NCBI GenBank assembly: GCA_958431945.1
Contig: CAUASQ010000063.1
Coordinates: 1 to 9,577 of the forward strand
Origin: an uncultured Collinsella sp.
GTDB lineage: Bacteria; Actinomycetota; Coriobacteriia; Coriobacteriales; Coriobacteriaceae
Reading direction: 5' to 3'
Length of the DNA: 9,577 nt
Position numbers and translations under genes: made by a program. Positions 1-6,877 of this stretch are shown here, piece after piece. How positions within the stretch are numbered: the stretch's first letter is position 1; every line of letters begins with the position of its first letter. A model generated the notes under the pieces. That model was not told the origin of the DNA. It ran no database searches and saw only the letters and a program-made list of their open reading frames with translations.

Positions 1-471
1 ATCTACACTGGCTTTATGCTGTCGGCTATCGTGCTGCTGCGCGATGCCGTGCCCGGTTTTGCCGGCGCCCTGCTTTCGGTGGGCGTTTGCGCGTCCCTTT
101 GGGTCTCCGATTCGTTTGCCTACATCGTGGGTAGCCGTATCGGCAAGCACAAGATGGTTCCCAAGATCTCTCCCAAAAAGAGCTGGGAGGGGTTTGTCGG
201 CGGCATCCTGGGCTCGGTTTTGATTTGGCTCATCCTGTGGGCGACGCACTTCTACAAGCTCAGCCTGCCCTATGCGCTGCTGTGCGGCGTGGTCGTGTCC
301 GTCTTGGGCGTTATCGGCGACCTTATCGAGTCGCGCATCAAGCGTGGCGTGGGCGTCAAGGATTCCGGCAACCTTATCCCGGGCCATGGCGGCATGCTCG
401 ACCGTAGCGACTCGCTTATCTTTGGTTGCATTACCGCTCAGCTGCTTTTGATGATCGGAGGCGTGCTGTAA
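1..471 (+). CDS. cdsA: Phosphatidate cytidylyltransferase (CDP-diacylglycerol synthase), 3' part
   Basis: This integral membrane enzyme makes CDP-diacylglycerol from phosphatidate and CTP, the precursor of bacterial phospholipids. The window edge cuts off the 5' part. The frame is open from base 1, and 156 C-terminal residues are visible out of the roughly 260-300 usual for the family. Hydrophobic membrane segments alternate with short loops. The family signature lies at bases 331-411: S-x-I-K-R, then K-D-S-G, then P-G-H-G-G, then L-D-R-S-D. It contains the conserved lysines, the HGG and the metal-binding aspartates. The residue between DR and the last D is Ser, where a hydrophobic residue or Thr is usual; I take this as a harmless variant. 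The TAA stop overlaps the ATG of dxr by one base, implying translational coupling. Identity is secure; only the N-terminus is unseen. Confidence 0.95.
   Translation: MYTGFMLSAIVLLRDAVPGFAGALLSVGVCASLWVSDSFAYIVGSRIGKHKMVPKISPKKSWEGFVGGILGSVLIWLILWATHFYKLSLPYALLCGVVVSVLGVIGDLIESRIKRGVGVKDSGNLIPGHGGMLDRSDSLIFGCITAQLLLMIGGVL
457..461 (+). promoter_or_regulatory. Ribosome binding site of dxr (decides the start)
   Basis: GGAGG lies nine bases before the ATG at 471, inside the end of cdsA. It supports the 471 start over the longer in-frame start at 426. Together with the TAATG overlap, it suggests that dxr is translated in a coupled way with cdsA. Confidence 0.75.
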
Positions 472-1658
472 TGTCCTTCCAAACGACGTATGGCCCCGAT
501 GGACGCCTTCGCGTTGCCATCCTGGGTTGTACGGGCTCCATCGGCACCCAGGCACTTGATGTGTGCCGTCAGCATGCCGATCGCCTGCAGGTGACGGCGC
601 TGTCCGTTAACTCCAGTACCTCCGAGCTCGTTGCCGCTGCCCGCGAGTTCTCGGTTCCGGCGGTTGCCGTGGCCGATGTCGCTCATGGCGATGACGCCGT
701 GCTGCAGGAGTTGCCCGAGGGAACGAAGCTCGGCGTTGGCGCGCAGGCGGTTTGCGAGCTCGCGCTTCGCGACGATGTCGACTGCGTGCTCGTTGCTATT
801 GTGGGCGCCGCCGGTCTCGAGGCGAGCCATGCGGCCTTGACCTCGAATAAGCGCCTTGCCCTTGCCAACAAGGAGTCCCTCGTCGTCGGTGGCGACTTGC
901 TTATGCCGTTGGCGCAACCGGGCCAGCTTATTCCAGTCGACTCTGAGCACTCCGCCATCTACCAGTGCTATCTGGGGGAGGACCCGCGCGAGGCTCATTG
1001 TATTTGGCTCACCTGCTCGGGCGGTCCGTTCTTTGGCCGCACGCGCGACGAGCTCAATCGCGTGACGCGTGCCGATGCCCTCGCACATCCCACGTGGGCC
1101 ATGGGCGCCAAGATCACCATCGACTCCGCTACCCTCATGAACAAGGGCCTGGAGCGAATTGAGGCCATGCATCTGTTTAACTGCGGCCTCGATTTCATTA
1201 ACGTGGTCGTGCAGCGTCAGTCCAAGATTCACTCTATGGTCGAGTTCGCCGACGGCTCCGTGATGGCGCATCTCGGTGCTTCCGACATGCGTATTCCCAT
1301 CCAGTTCGCGTTCTCGTATCCCGAGCGTTGGGATACCCCGGCGCCTCGTATCGATTTCCGCGAGCTGGGGCAGCTCACGTTTGATGCTGCCGACATGGAT
1401 ACCTTCCGCTGTCTGGCACTGGCCGAGCGTGCCGGCAAGACGGGTGGCACCATGCCGTGCGTGCTCAATGCCGCCAACGAGGTCGCTGTCGATGCCTTCC
1501 TGCACGATGGCTGCAGCTTTACCGATATCGATCGCATTGTAGAATCCTGCATGGATGCCCACGATATGCAGGCGGTCGATTCGTTTGAGCAGCTTCGCGA
1601 CATCGATGCGTGGGCGCGTGAAAAGGCTGCGCAGGTGCTCGCCGCAACCCGTTCCTAA
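471..1658 (+). CDS. dxr: 1-deoxy-D-xylulose 5-phosphate reductoisomerase
   Basis: Dxr (IspC) is the second enzyme of the MEP isoprenoid pathway. It converts DXP to MEP with NADPH and a divalent metal in the cytoplasm. The protein has 395 residues, the family's normal length. The NADPH loop G-C-T-G-S-I-G is at residues 19-25 and the L-A-N-K-E-S motif at about 131-136. The metal ligands are D157 and E159 (V-D-S-E-H-S) and E228 (M-N-K-G-L-E), and the flexible-loop H-P-T-W is at 206-209. These match the E. coli metal ligands D150, E152 and E231. The ATG at 471 is chosen because GGAGG at 457-461 lies nine bases upstream and because the conserved protein begins just after it. An in-frame ATG at 426 would add 15 unrelated residues inside cdsA. 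The gene is intact and is followed after 25 bases by the protease gene. Confidence 0.97.
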   Translation: MSFQTTYGPDGRLRVAILGCTGSIGTQALDVCRQHADRLQVTALSVNSSTSELVAAAREFSVPAVAVADVAHGDDAVLQELPEGTKLGVGAQAVCELALRDDVDCVLVAIVGAAGLEASHAALTSNKRLALANKESLVVGGDLLMPLAQPGQLIPVDSEHSAIYQCYLGEDPREAHCIWLTCSGGPFFGRTRDELNRVTRADALAHPTWAMGAKITIDSATLMNKGLERIEAMHLFNCGLDFINVVVQRQSKIHSMVEFADGSVMAHLGASDMRIPIQFAFSYPERWDTPAPRIDFRELGQLTFDAADMDTFRCLALAERAGKTGGTMPCVLNAANEVAVDAFLHDGCSFTDIDRIVESCMDAHDMQAVDSFEQLRDIDAWAREKAAQVLAATRS

Positions 1659-1683
1659 CCCATAAGGATTGCTTTTTCGTTTT

Positions 1684-3045
1684 ATGGATACTGTTCTGAG
1701 CGTTCTCTCATCGGTCTTTTGGGGCCTGCTGATGCTTTCCGTCCTCGTGTTTTTGCACGAGGGCGGCCACTTTTTGGCGGCGCGTGCCTGCGGCGTCCGT
1801 GTGACCGAGTTCTTTTTGGGCCTGCCGTGCCGCTTTGACATCCATTACACGTCGCGTCGCATTGGAACCAAGTTTGGCGTGACCCCGCTGCTGCTGGGTG
1901 GCTACGCTGCCATCTGCGGTATGGATCCGACCGACGTCTCCTGCGCCGATCGCGTGCTCGCGGCTATCTATCGTCATGGTCGCGTGACCGTGGCCGACCT
2001 TGCCGCCGAGCTCGAGCTATCCGAGGAGGATGTGCTCGAGGCATGCGCCTTGCTCTTGGGTTGGGGCTCTATCGCGCCTTGGTATGAGGAAGGGGAGAAG
2101 CCCTCGCCGAGCTACTATCCCGCCAAGTATCAGACGCTGCCACGAGATGCGGCGGGTTACACCGCCTTTGACGGCCGCCGTTTCGATCGAGAGCATGCGA
2201 CTACCGAGGGCGATGTGTGGGAGCTGCCGTGCGGCGAAGCCGAGTTCCTTGCGCAAGAGCGTTCGCATACCTATCTGGGCCAGGGTTTTCTCAAGCGCGC
2301 CTTTATGCTGCTCGCGGGCATTCTCGTCAATATCCTGACGGGCTTTTTGCTGCTTATGAGCATCTACTCTATTGCGGGTGTCACCGTGCCGATGGATACC
2401 AACGTGATCGGTCAGGTTGACGAGGGGTCTATTGCCGCCAAGGCGGGTATCGAGGGCGGCGACGCGATCCTTTCGGTTGACGGAGTATCGTGCTCTACCT
2501 GGATGGACGTTTACGATGCCATCGGCAAGGTCGCCGGTAAGGACGATATCGCCATCGAGTATGAGCGCGACGGCAAGCAGCATTCGACCTCGGTTGCGCT
2601 CAAAGAGGACGAGCGCCTAGGTGTGTATGCCTCTACGCAGGTGGTCCGTTTAGACCCCATCACGTCGGCTCGCCTTTCGTTCTCCTATGTCGTGCAGACA
2701 GCGGAGGGCGTGATGCGCCTGCTCCAGCCGCAGCATACGATGGAGATTCTCGATCAGTCTTCTTCGATCGTGGGCATTAGCGTTATGTCCTCACAGGCTG
2801 CTGCTGCCGGCCCTGCCACGTTCCTTTCGTTTGCCGCCCTCATTTCGTTCTCTCTTGGCTTTATGAACCTGCTGCCCATCCCACCACTCGATGGCGGCAA
2901 GCTGGTCATCGAGATCATTCAAAAGATTGCTGGCCGCGAGCTTCCGCTCAAGATCCAGACGATTGTGAGCTATGTGGGCATCGCGCTCTTTGCGCTGCTG
3001 TTTGTCTATATGCTTCGTTCCGACGTCCTTCGATTTATCCTGTAG
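1684..3045 (+). CDS. rseP: RseP-type site-2 intramembrane zinc metalloprotease (M50B) with winged-helix-like insert
   Basis: This is a membrane protease of the RseP/site-2 protease family, which cuts transmembrane substrates such as anti-sigma factors or leftover signal peptides. It has 453 residues. The first membrane segment carries the zinc motif H-E-G-G-H at 25-29. The L-L-G-G-Y loop is at 71-74, the second membrane segment at about 205-232, and one PDZ domain at about 238-315. The third zinc ligand is D403 in N-L-L-P-I-P-P-L-D-G-G (395-405), and a final membrane segment lies at about 426-445. About 136 residues separate G-G-Y from the A-G-I-L-V-N motif (211-216), against about 33 in E. 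coli. The extra part includes a helix-turn-helix-like stretch at about 88-130. E. coli has two PDZ domains; only one is seen here. The family's A-G-P and S-G-P motifs read A-G-I and I-V-G here. The ATG at 1684 is preferred over a TTG at 1669 that abuts the AAGGA at 1664-1668, although the ATG spacing of 15 bases is long. The substrate is unknown. Confidence 0.92.
   Translation: MDTVLSVLSSVFWGLLMLSVLVFLHEGGHFLAARACGVRVTEFFLGLPCRFDIHYTSRRIGTKFGVTPLLLGGYAAICGMDPTDVSCADRVLAAIYRHGRVTVADLAAELELSEEDVLEACALLLGWGSIAPWYEEGEKPSPSYYPAKYQTLPRDAAGYTAFDGRRFDREHATTEGDVWELPCGEAEFLAQERSHTYLGQGFLKRAFMLLAGILVNILTGFLLLMSIYSIAGVTVPMDTNVIGQVDEGSIAAKAGIEGGDAILSVDGVSCSTWMDVYDAIGKVAGKDDIAIEYERDGKQHSTSVALKEDERLGVYASTQVVRLDPITSARLSFSYVVQTAEGVMRLLQPQHTMEILDQSSSIVGISVMSSQAAAAGPATFLSFAALISFSLGFMNLLPIPPLDGGKLVIEIIQKIAGRELPLKIQTIVSYVGIALFALLFVYMLRSDVLRFIL
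1921..2268 (+). other. Winged-helix-like insertion inside the site-2 protease
   Basis: This segment codes for roughly residues 80-195 of the protease, which have no counterpart in the E. coli-type protein. Residues 88-99 look like a first helix (A-D-R-V-L-A-A-I-Y-R-H-G). Residues 102-111 look like a second (T-V-A-D-L-A-A-E-L-E), and 113-127 like a recognition-type helix beginning S-E-E-D-V-L-E-A. A charged, proline- and tyrosine-rich stretch follows that could form a wing. By known RseP topology this region faces the cytoplasm. The fold assignment is by eye from the helix pattern only. Whether it binds DNA, protein or nothing is open. Confidence 0.6.
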
Positions 3046-3050
3046 GGGAG
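3045..3050 (+). promoter_or_regulatory. Ribosome binding site of ispG (decides a TTG start)
   Basis: GGGGAG begins within the rseP stop codon and lies eight bases before TTG at 3059. That spacing favours TTG as the start. The in-frame GTG at 3050 overlaps the site itself and so is unlikely. Confidence 0.7.
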
Positions 3051-3058
3051 TGTTTGGA

Positions 3059-4141
3059 TTGTCTTTATCCCATCCTTTGCCTCGCGAGTTGACGCGCCCC
3101 GTGCATGTGGGCGGTGTGCAGATCGGTGGCGGCGCGCCGGTGGTGGTCCAATCCATGACCTGCACTGATACCGCTGACGCCCAGGCAACGCTTGCGCAAG
3201 TGTGCGCGTTGGCGCAGGCTGGCTGCGATATCGTGCGTGTGAGCGTGCCCACCGAGGCCGCGCTTGAGGGTTTCCGCATCATCTGTGCCGAGTCTCCGGT
3301 GCCGATCGTCGCCGATATTCACTTTAACCATAAGCTCGCCATCGGCGCCGTCGAGGCTGGTGCCGCCAAGCTTCGCATCAATCCCGGCAATATCGGCGAT
3401 TGGGCTAAGGTCGACGCGGTGATTGATGCTGCGGGTGCTGCGGGCTGTGCGATTCGTATCGGCGTCAATGCCGGTTCGCTTGAGCAGGATATCGCCGAGC
3501 GCGATGACCTCACGCAGCCCGAAAAGCTCGTGATGTCGAGCGAGCGCTTTGTGCGGCACTTTGAGGATCGTGGGTTTACCAACATAGTGCTTTCCGCCAA
3601 GGCCCATAGCGTGCAAACGACGCTTGATACCTATCGAGCCCTGTCGCGTGAGATTCCCCACGTTCCGCTTCACCTGGGCGTGACGGAGGCGGGGACCAAG
3701 CTCCAGGGCACCATCAAGAGCTCTGTAGGCTTGGGTATCTTGCTTTCCGAAGGCATTGGCGACACCATGCGTGTGTCGCTCACAGCCGATCCGGTTGAGG
3801 AGCCGCCGGTTGCCTGGGGTATTCTGCAGTCGTTGGGCCTGCGTCGCCGTGGCCCCGAGATTGTCTCGTGCCCCACGTGCGCCCGCTGCCAGGTTAACCT
3901 TATTCCCATTGCCGAGGAGGTTACCGAGCGGCTTAAGAACTACTCCGCGCCGCTTTCGATCGCTGTGATGGGATGTGCCGTTAATGGCCCCGGCGAGGCT
4001 TCTGATGCCGATCTGGGCGTTGCGTGCGGACGTGGTCAGGCCTTGCTCTTTTCGCATGGCCAGATCATTGGTAAAGTAGCTGAGGACCAAATTGTCGACG
4101 CGCTTATGGCAGAGGTCGACAAGCTTATTGAGGAGAAATAA
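3059..4141 (+). CDS. ispG: (E)-4-hydroxy-3-methylbut-2-enyl-diphosphate synthase (IspG/GcpE)
   Basis: IspG catalyses the next-to-last MEP-pathway step, reductive opening of methylerythritol cyclodiphosphate to HMBPP, using a [4Fe-4S] cluster. From the TTG start the protein has 360 residues, normal for the bacterial short form. Cluster ligands are visible as C271 and C274 (S-C-P-T-C) and C306 (M-G-C-A-V-N-G-P-G-E), with E313 as fourth ligand. Each is offset by one from E. coli C270, C273, C305 and E312. The TIM-barrel N-terminal part shows the usual Q-S-M-T near 31-34, A-D-I-H-F near 85-89 and R-I-N-P-G-N-I-G near 106-113. TTG at 3059 is chosen because GGGGAG lies eight bases upstream and the family's N-terminus starts close by. 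The stop codon directly abuts the proS ATG. Iron-sulfur dependence fits an anaerobe. The gene is intact. Confidence 0.96.
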   Translation: MSLSHPLPRELTRPVHVGGVQIGGGAPVVVQSMTCTDTADAQATLAQVCALAQAGCDIVRVSVPTEAALEGFRIICAESPVPIVADIHFNHKLAIGAVEAGAAKLRINPGNIGDWAKVDAVIDAAGAAGCAIRIGVNAGSLEQDIAERDDLTQPEKLVMSSERFVRHFEDRGFTNIVLSAKAHSVQTTLDTYRALSREIPHVPLHLGVTEAGTKLQGTIKSSVGLGILLSEGIGDTMRVSLTADPVEEPPVAWGILQSLGLRRRGPEIVSCPTCARCQVNLIPIAEEVTERLKNYSAPLSIAVMGCAVNGPGEASDADLGVACGRGQALLFSHGQIIGKVAEDQIVDALMAEVDKLIEEK

Positions 4142-5863
4142 ATGACCCGAGCAATGTATATGTCTAAGCTCTATGCGCCGACGCTTAAAGAGGATCCGGC
4201 GGACGCTGAGCTCGCCAGTCACCGCCTGCTGCTCCGTGCCGGCATGATCCGCAAGGAGGCCGCCGGCCTGTATTCCTACCTGCCGCTTGCTTGGCGCTCG
4301 ATCCGTAAGATCGAGAATATCGTGCGCGATGAGATGGACGCTGCCGGCGCCCAGGAGCTTATGATGCCTATCATGGTCGACGCCGAGTTGTGGCGCGAGT
4401 CCGGGCGCATCGACGCCTATGGCAAGGAGCTTGTGCGCTTTGACGACCGTCATGGTCGCGAGTTCGTCCTGGGCCCCACGCACGAGGAGACCGTCACGGC
4501 CCTGGTGCGCAACGAGCTGCGCTCCTACAAGCAGCTGCCCGTCAACCTGTACCACATTCAGGACAAGTTCCGCGACGAGTTCCGCCCCCGCTTTGGCCTG
4601 ATGCGCGGTCGCGAGTTCATCATGAAGGACGCCTACAGCTTCTCCGCCACGCAGGAGAGCCTGCAGGAGGAGTATGACAAGATGAAGCAGGCCTACGCTA
4701 ACATCTGCGAGCGCTGCTATATCAAGGCCCTGCCCGTTGTTGCCGACTCCGGTGAGATCGGTGGCGATACCTCCGTCGAGTACATGGCTTTGGCCGACGC
4801 CGGCGAGGCTTCGCTCGTCTACTGCGACGATTGCGGCTTTGCTGCCGATGACGAGGCGGCAAGCACCAAGGTCGTCGTGACCGAGGGTCCTGGTGGCGGT
4901 ACGCTCACCAAGGTTGAGACTCCGGGCATGGGCACCATTGAGGCTGTTGCTAAGTTCTTTGGGTTCCCCGAGAACGGCACGCGCAAGTCGCTGGCACTCA
5001 TCGACGCCGAGGGCAAGCCGGTCGTGGCCATTGTTCCGGGCGATCACGAGCTCAACGATTGCAAGGCCGAGCACGTCTTTGGCAAGGGCTATCGCATGAT
5101 GACCGACGAGGAGCTTCAGGCGAACGGTCTGCACAAGGGCTTTATCGGACCGGTTAACCTGCCCGATGGTATTCGTCTGGTGTGCGATGAGAGCCTGCGC
5201 GATTCCATGCAGTGGGCCTGCGGTGCCAACGAGGTCGATTATCACTTTACCGGTGCCTGCCCCGAGCGCGACTTTACCGTCGATGAGTGGGCCGATCTGG
5301 TCACCGTCGTTGCCGGCGACCCCTGCCCGCACTGCGGCAAGCCGCTCTCCGCTGCCCGCGGCATCGAGGTCTCTCAGGTCTTCCAGCTGGGCACCAAGTA
5401 TTCCGAGGCCATGGGTGCCACCTTTATGGACGAGGACGGCAAGGAGAAGCCGCTCATCATGGGCTGCTACGGCGTTGGTGTGTCCCGCTCGCTCGCTGCC
5501 GTCGTGGAGCAGCACAACGACGAGCACGGTATCGTCTGGCCGGTCTCCGTTGCCCCGTACGAGGTCGCGGTGATTCCGCTCGATCCCAAGAAGGAGGAGT
5601 GCGCTACCGTCTGCGAGCAGATCGTTGATGGCCTGTGCGCCGAGGGTATCGAGGTTGTCGTCGACGACCGCGACGAGCGTCCCGGCTTTAAGTTTGCCGA
5701 CAACGACCTTATGGGCTTCCCGTATCAGGTCGTTCTGGGTAAGCGTGGCCTTAAGAATGGCACCGTTGAGCTCAAGGACCGTGCCACGGGTGAGCGCGAG
5801 GATGTGGCGATCGACGAGGTCGTCGCCAAGGTCGCCGAGCTTGTGAAGACAGCACGCCGTTAA
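4142..5863 (+). CDS. proS: Prolyl-tRNA synthetase, bacterial type with editing domain
   Basis: ProS is a class II aminoacyl-tRNA synthetase that charges tRNA-Pro and removes misacylated alanine. The protein has 573 residues, the usual length of the bacterial form. Motif 1 lies at about 61-79. Motif 2 is around F-R-D-E-F-R-P-R at 143-150. Motif 3 is M-G-C-Y-G-V-G-V-S-R at 440-449, with R449 the ATP-binding arginine. The inserted editing domain spans roughly 225-405, with a lysine (K282) in the N-G-T-R-K stretch and the G-D-H-E-L-N-D motif at 300-306. Two C-x2-C pairs, C228/C231 and C395/C398, flank that domain. The C-terminal anticodon-binding domain includes V-V-V-D-D-R-D-E-R-P-G at 505-515. 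The start at 4142 follows AGGAG at 4131-4135 by six bases; in-frame ATGs at 4154 and 4160 are too far from it. It is the last gene of the operon. Third positions are strongly C/G biased, as in highly expressed genes. Confidence 0.97.
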   Translation: MTRAMYMSKLYAPTLKEDPADAELASHRLLLRAGMIRKEAAGLYSYLPLAWRSIRKIENIVRDEMDAAGAQELMMPIMVDAELWRESGRIDAYGKELVRFDDRHGREFVLGPTHEETVTALVRNELRSYKQLPVNLYHIQDKFRDEFRPRFGLMRGREFIMKDAYSFSATQESLQEEYDKMKQAYANICERCYIKALPVVADSGEIGGDTSVEYMALADAGEASLVYCDDCGFAADDEAASTKVVVTEGPGGGTLTKVETPGMGTIEAVAKFFGFPENGTRKSLALIDAEGKPVVAIVPGDHELNDCKAEHVFGKGYRMMTDEELQANGLHKGFIGPVNLPDGIRLVCDESLRDSMQWACGANEVDYHFTGACPERDFTVDEWADLVTVVAGDPCPHCGKPLSAARGIEVSQVFQLGTKYSEAMGATFMDEDGKEKPLIMGCYGVGVSRSLAAVVEQHNDEHGIVWPVSVAPYEVAVIPLDPKKEECATVCEQIVDGLCAEGIEVVVDDRDERPGFKFADNDLMGFPYQVVLGKRGLKNGTVELKDRATGEREDVAIDEVVAKVAELVKTARR

Positions 5864-5893
5864 TCGACGATTTCGCTTGTTGTTCGATATACG

Positions 5894-5942
5894 GGACGGC
5901 ACCGCATTTCTCCAGATCGGGGAGATGCGGGGCCGTCCTTTT
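5894..5942 (+). terminator. Intrinsic terminator after proS
   Basis: The hairpin begins 30 bases past the proS stop. Its outer stem pairs GGACGGC (5894-5900) with GCCGTCC (5932-5938). The stem continues after one A/G mismatch with CCGCAT (5902-5907) against ATGCGG (5925-5930). It closes with CTCC (5910-5913) against GGAG (5921-5924) around a seven-base loop. TTTT follows at 5939-5942. There is no T-run on the other strand's exit side, so it works on the + strand only and ends the cdsA-dxr-rseP-ispG-proS transcript. Confidence 0.9.
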
Positions 5943-5965
5943 ATCTTGTGGCATCCTCGATATCT

Positions 5966-6009
5966 AAAAGGAAAACCCCACAGCCCATGCGAGCTACGGG
6001 GTTTTCCTT
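5966..6009. terminator. Symmetric, probably bidirectional terminator between convergent genes
   Basis: A perfect 12-bp stem pairs AAGGAAAACCCC (5968-5979) with GGGGTTTTCCTT (5998-6009). The 18-base loop can pair AGC with GCT inside. Read on the minus strand, the stem starts 32 bases after the phosphotransferase stop and ends in a T-rich stretch (TTTTCCTTTTAG), a good exit for that gene. Read on the plus strand, it backs up the proS terminator, with TTTTCCTTGT at its end. Confidence 0.85.
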
Positions 6010-6041
6010 GTGCCTCCGATGCGAAATTAATCGCTCAGATA

Positions 6042-6806
6042 TTACTGATAATCGACGACGTCGATCCAGTTCTTCAGGAACTCATCGTTCACGTTGCGCT
6101 TACGAGCGAGCTCGGAAGCGGCGACGATGCTCGTCCACTGACGCACGACCTGCATGGGCATGTCGGCGCGGTCGCAGTAGAGCTCCAGGTAGGCCTCAGC
6201 CTGATCCTTGCTGTTGAGGGCAAAGAGCAGGTAGGTGGTGGCAACGTCGGCAGCAGGGGAGCCCTGGGTGGCGTGTGCCCAGTCGCACACATAGAGCTGG
6301 CCGTCGTCGCCGACGATGACGTTGGAGGGGTTGAAGTCGCCGTGGCAGACCTTGAACTCCTTGGTCATGCCGTCCAGACGCTCCTGAAGGTTGTAGCGCG
6401 TGGTGGCATTGAGCTGATCAAGGCTGTCGATCATGCGGGCGTACTTGTCGCGCTGACGGTTGAGCAGCGGGGAGGTGTAGCCGTGGATCTCGATCTGGAG
6501 GTCGACGAACATCTCGAGGTACTCACCAAAGCGCTGGGGCTCGGCAGTCATCTTCTCGGCAAGGGTGGTGCCCGGAACCTTCTCGGTCACGAGCGCCCAG
6601 CCGTTGGCGTTCTCGAGCTGGGAAACCTCGAGAGCCTTGGGGCTGCGGATGCCGCACTCATTGATGCGGGCAAGATTCAAAGCCTCGTTGAACACGTCGG
6701 AGACAGGCTTGGTCTCGTTAAAGACCTTGACGATCTTGTCGCCCAGGTCGTAAACGACCTTGTTGCCACGGCGGACGAGCTCGGTCTTGGAATCGGGTAG
6801 CAGCAT
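6042..6806 (-). CDS. APH/choline-kinase-fold phosphotransferase, substrate unknown
   Basis: This 254-residue cytosolic protein belongs to the aminoglycoside phosphotransferase/choline kinase superfamily (protein-kinase-like fold). A short nucleotide-binding lobe shows G-N-K-V-V-Y (14-19) and the lysine strand V-K-V-F (26-29). The catalytic loop H-G-D-F-N-P-S-N is at 155-162, with D157 the presumed base and N162 a metal ligand. D175 of C-D-W-A-H-A is the second metal ligand, and the following G-S-P-A-A-D-V-A at 182-189 is typical of the superfamily. The ATG at 6806 has AAAGGA seven bases upstream (6814-6819). It lies 88 bases downstream of adhE on the same strand and convergent to proS. The superfamily phosphorylates sugars, choline, amino-sugars, homoserine and antibiotics among others. 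Nothing here identifies the substrate, and an antibiotic-resistance role should not be assumed. Base composition and codon use match the neighbours. Confidence 0.85.
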   Translation of the reverse strand: MLLPDSKTELVRRGNKVVYDLGDKIVKVFNETKPVSDVFNEALNLARINECGIRSPKALEVSQLENANGWALVTEKVPGTTLAEKMTAEPQRFGEYLEMFVDLQIEIHGYTSPLLNRQRDKYARMIDSLDQLNATTRYNLQERLDGMTKEFKVCHGDFNPSNVIVGDDGQLYVCDWAHATQGSPAADVATTYLLFALNSKDQAEAYLELYCDRADMPMQVVRQWTSIVAASELARKRNVNDEFLKNWIDVVDYQ

Positions 6807-6838
6807 GGTTGCATCCTTTCAACGATGCGATAGAAGCG

Positions 6839-6877
6839 ACGGCGGGGGTGTGTGAAACACCCGTGCACCCCCGCCGT
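6839..6877 (-). other. 12-bp GC-rich hairpin between adhE and the phosphotransferase gene
   Basis: ACGGCGGGGGTG (6839-6850) pairs perfectly with CACCCCCGCCGT (6866-6877) around a 15-base loop, 17 bases after the adhE stop. In the direction of transcription (minus) the stem is followed by CGCTTCT, not a T-run; TTTTT lies on its upstream side instead. It may act as a weak or factor-assisted terminator, an attenuator or a 3'-end stabiliser for adhE mRNA. A shorter alternative stem, GGGTGT (6846-6851) with ACACCC (6857-6862), uses part of the same arm and would exclude the long one. Confidence 0.6.

Noticed and set aside
426..470. Upstream ATG giving dxr 15 extra N-terminal residues
   Set aside because: The extra residues overlap cdsA and lack family similarity, and the GGAGG is correctly placed for the ATG at 471.
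1669..1683. TTG start for the site-2 protease
   Set aside because: It directly abuts the only Shine-Dalgarno-like sequence (AAGGA, 1664-1668), leaving no spacing. The ATG at 1684 leads directly into the first membrane segment.
2972..3058. Longer ispG starting inside rseP, or at GTG 3050
   Set aside because: The longer N-terminus is rseP in another frame, and GTG 3050 overlaps the ribosome binding site. TTG 3059 has proper spacing.
3065..5902. A 945-codon open frame on the - strand across ispG and proS
   Set aside because: It is also codon-aligned antisense, spans two intact known genes and their junction, and has no family resemblance. It is a by-product of biased codon use.
5877..6800. A 307-codon open frame on the + strand opposite the phosphotransferase
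   Set aside because: It runs through both terminators and mirrors the codon phase of the phosphotransferase, which has intact catalytic motifs.
6042..6806. Aminoglycoside resistance gene
   Set aside because: Only the broad superfamily fold is supported. There is no close resistance-family signature, mobile context or compositional shift.
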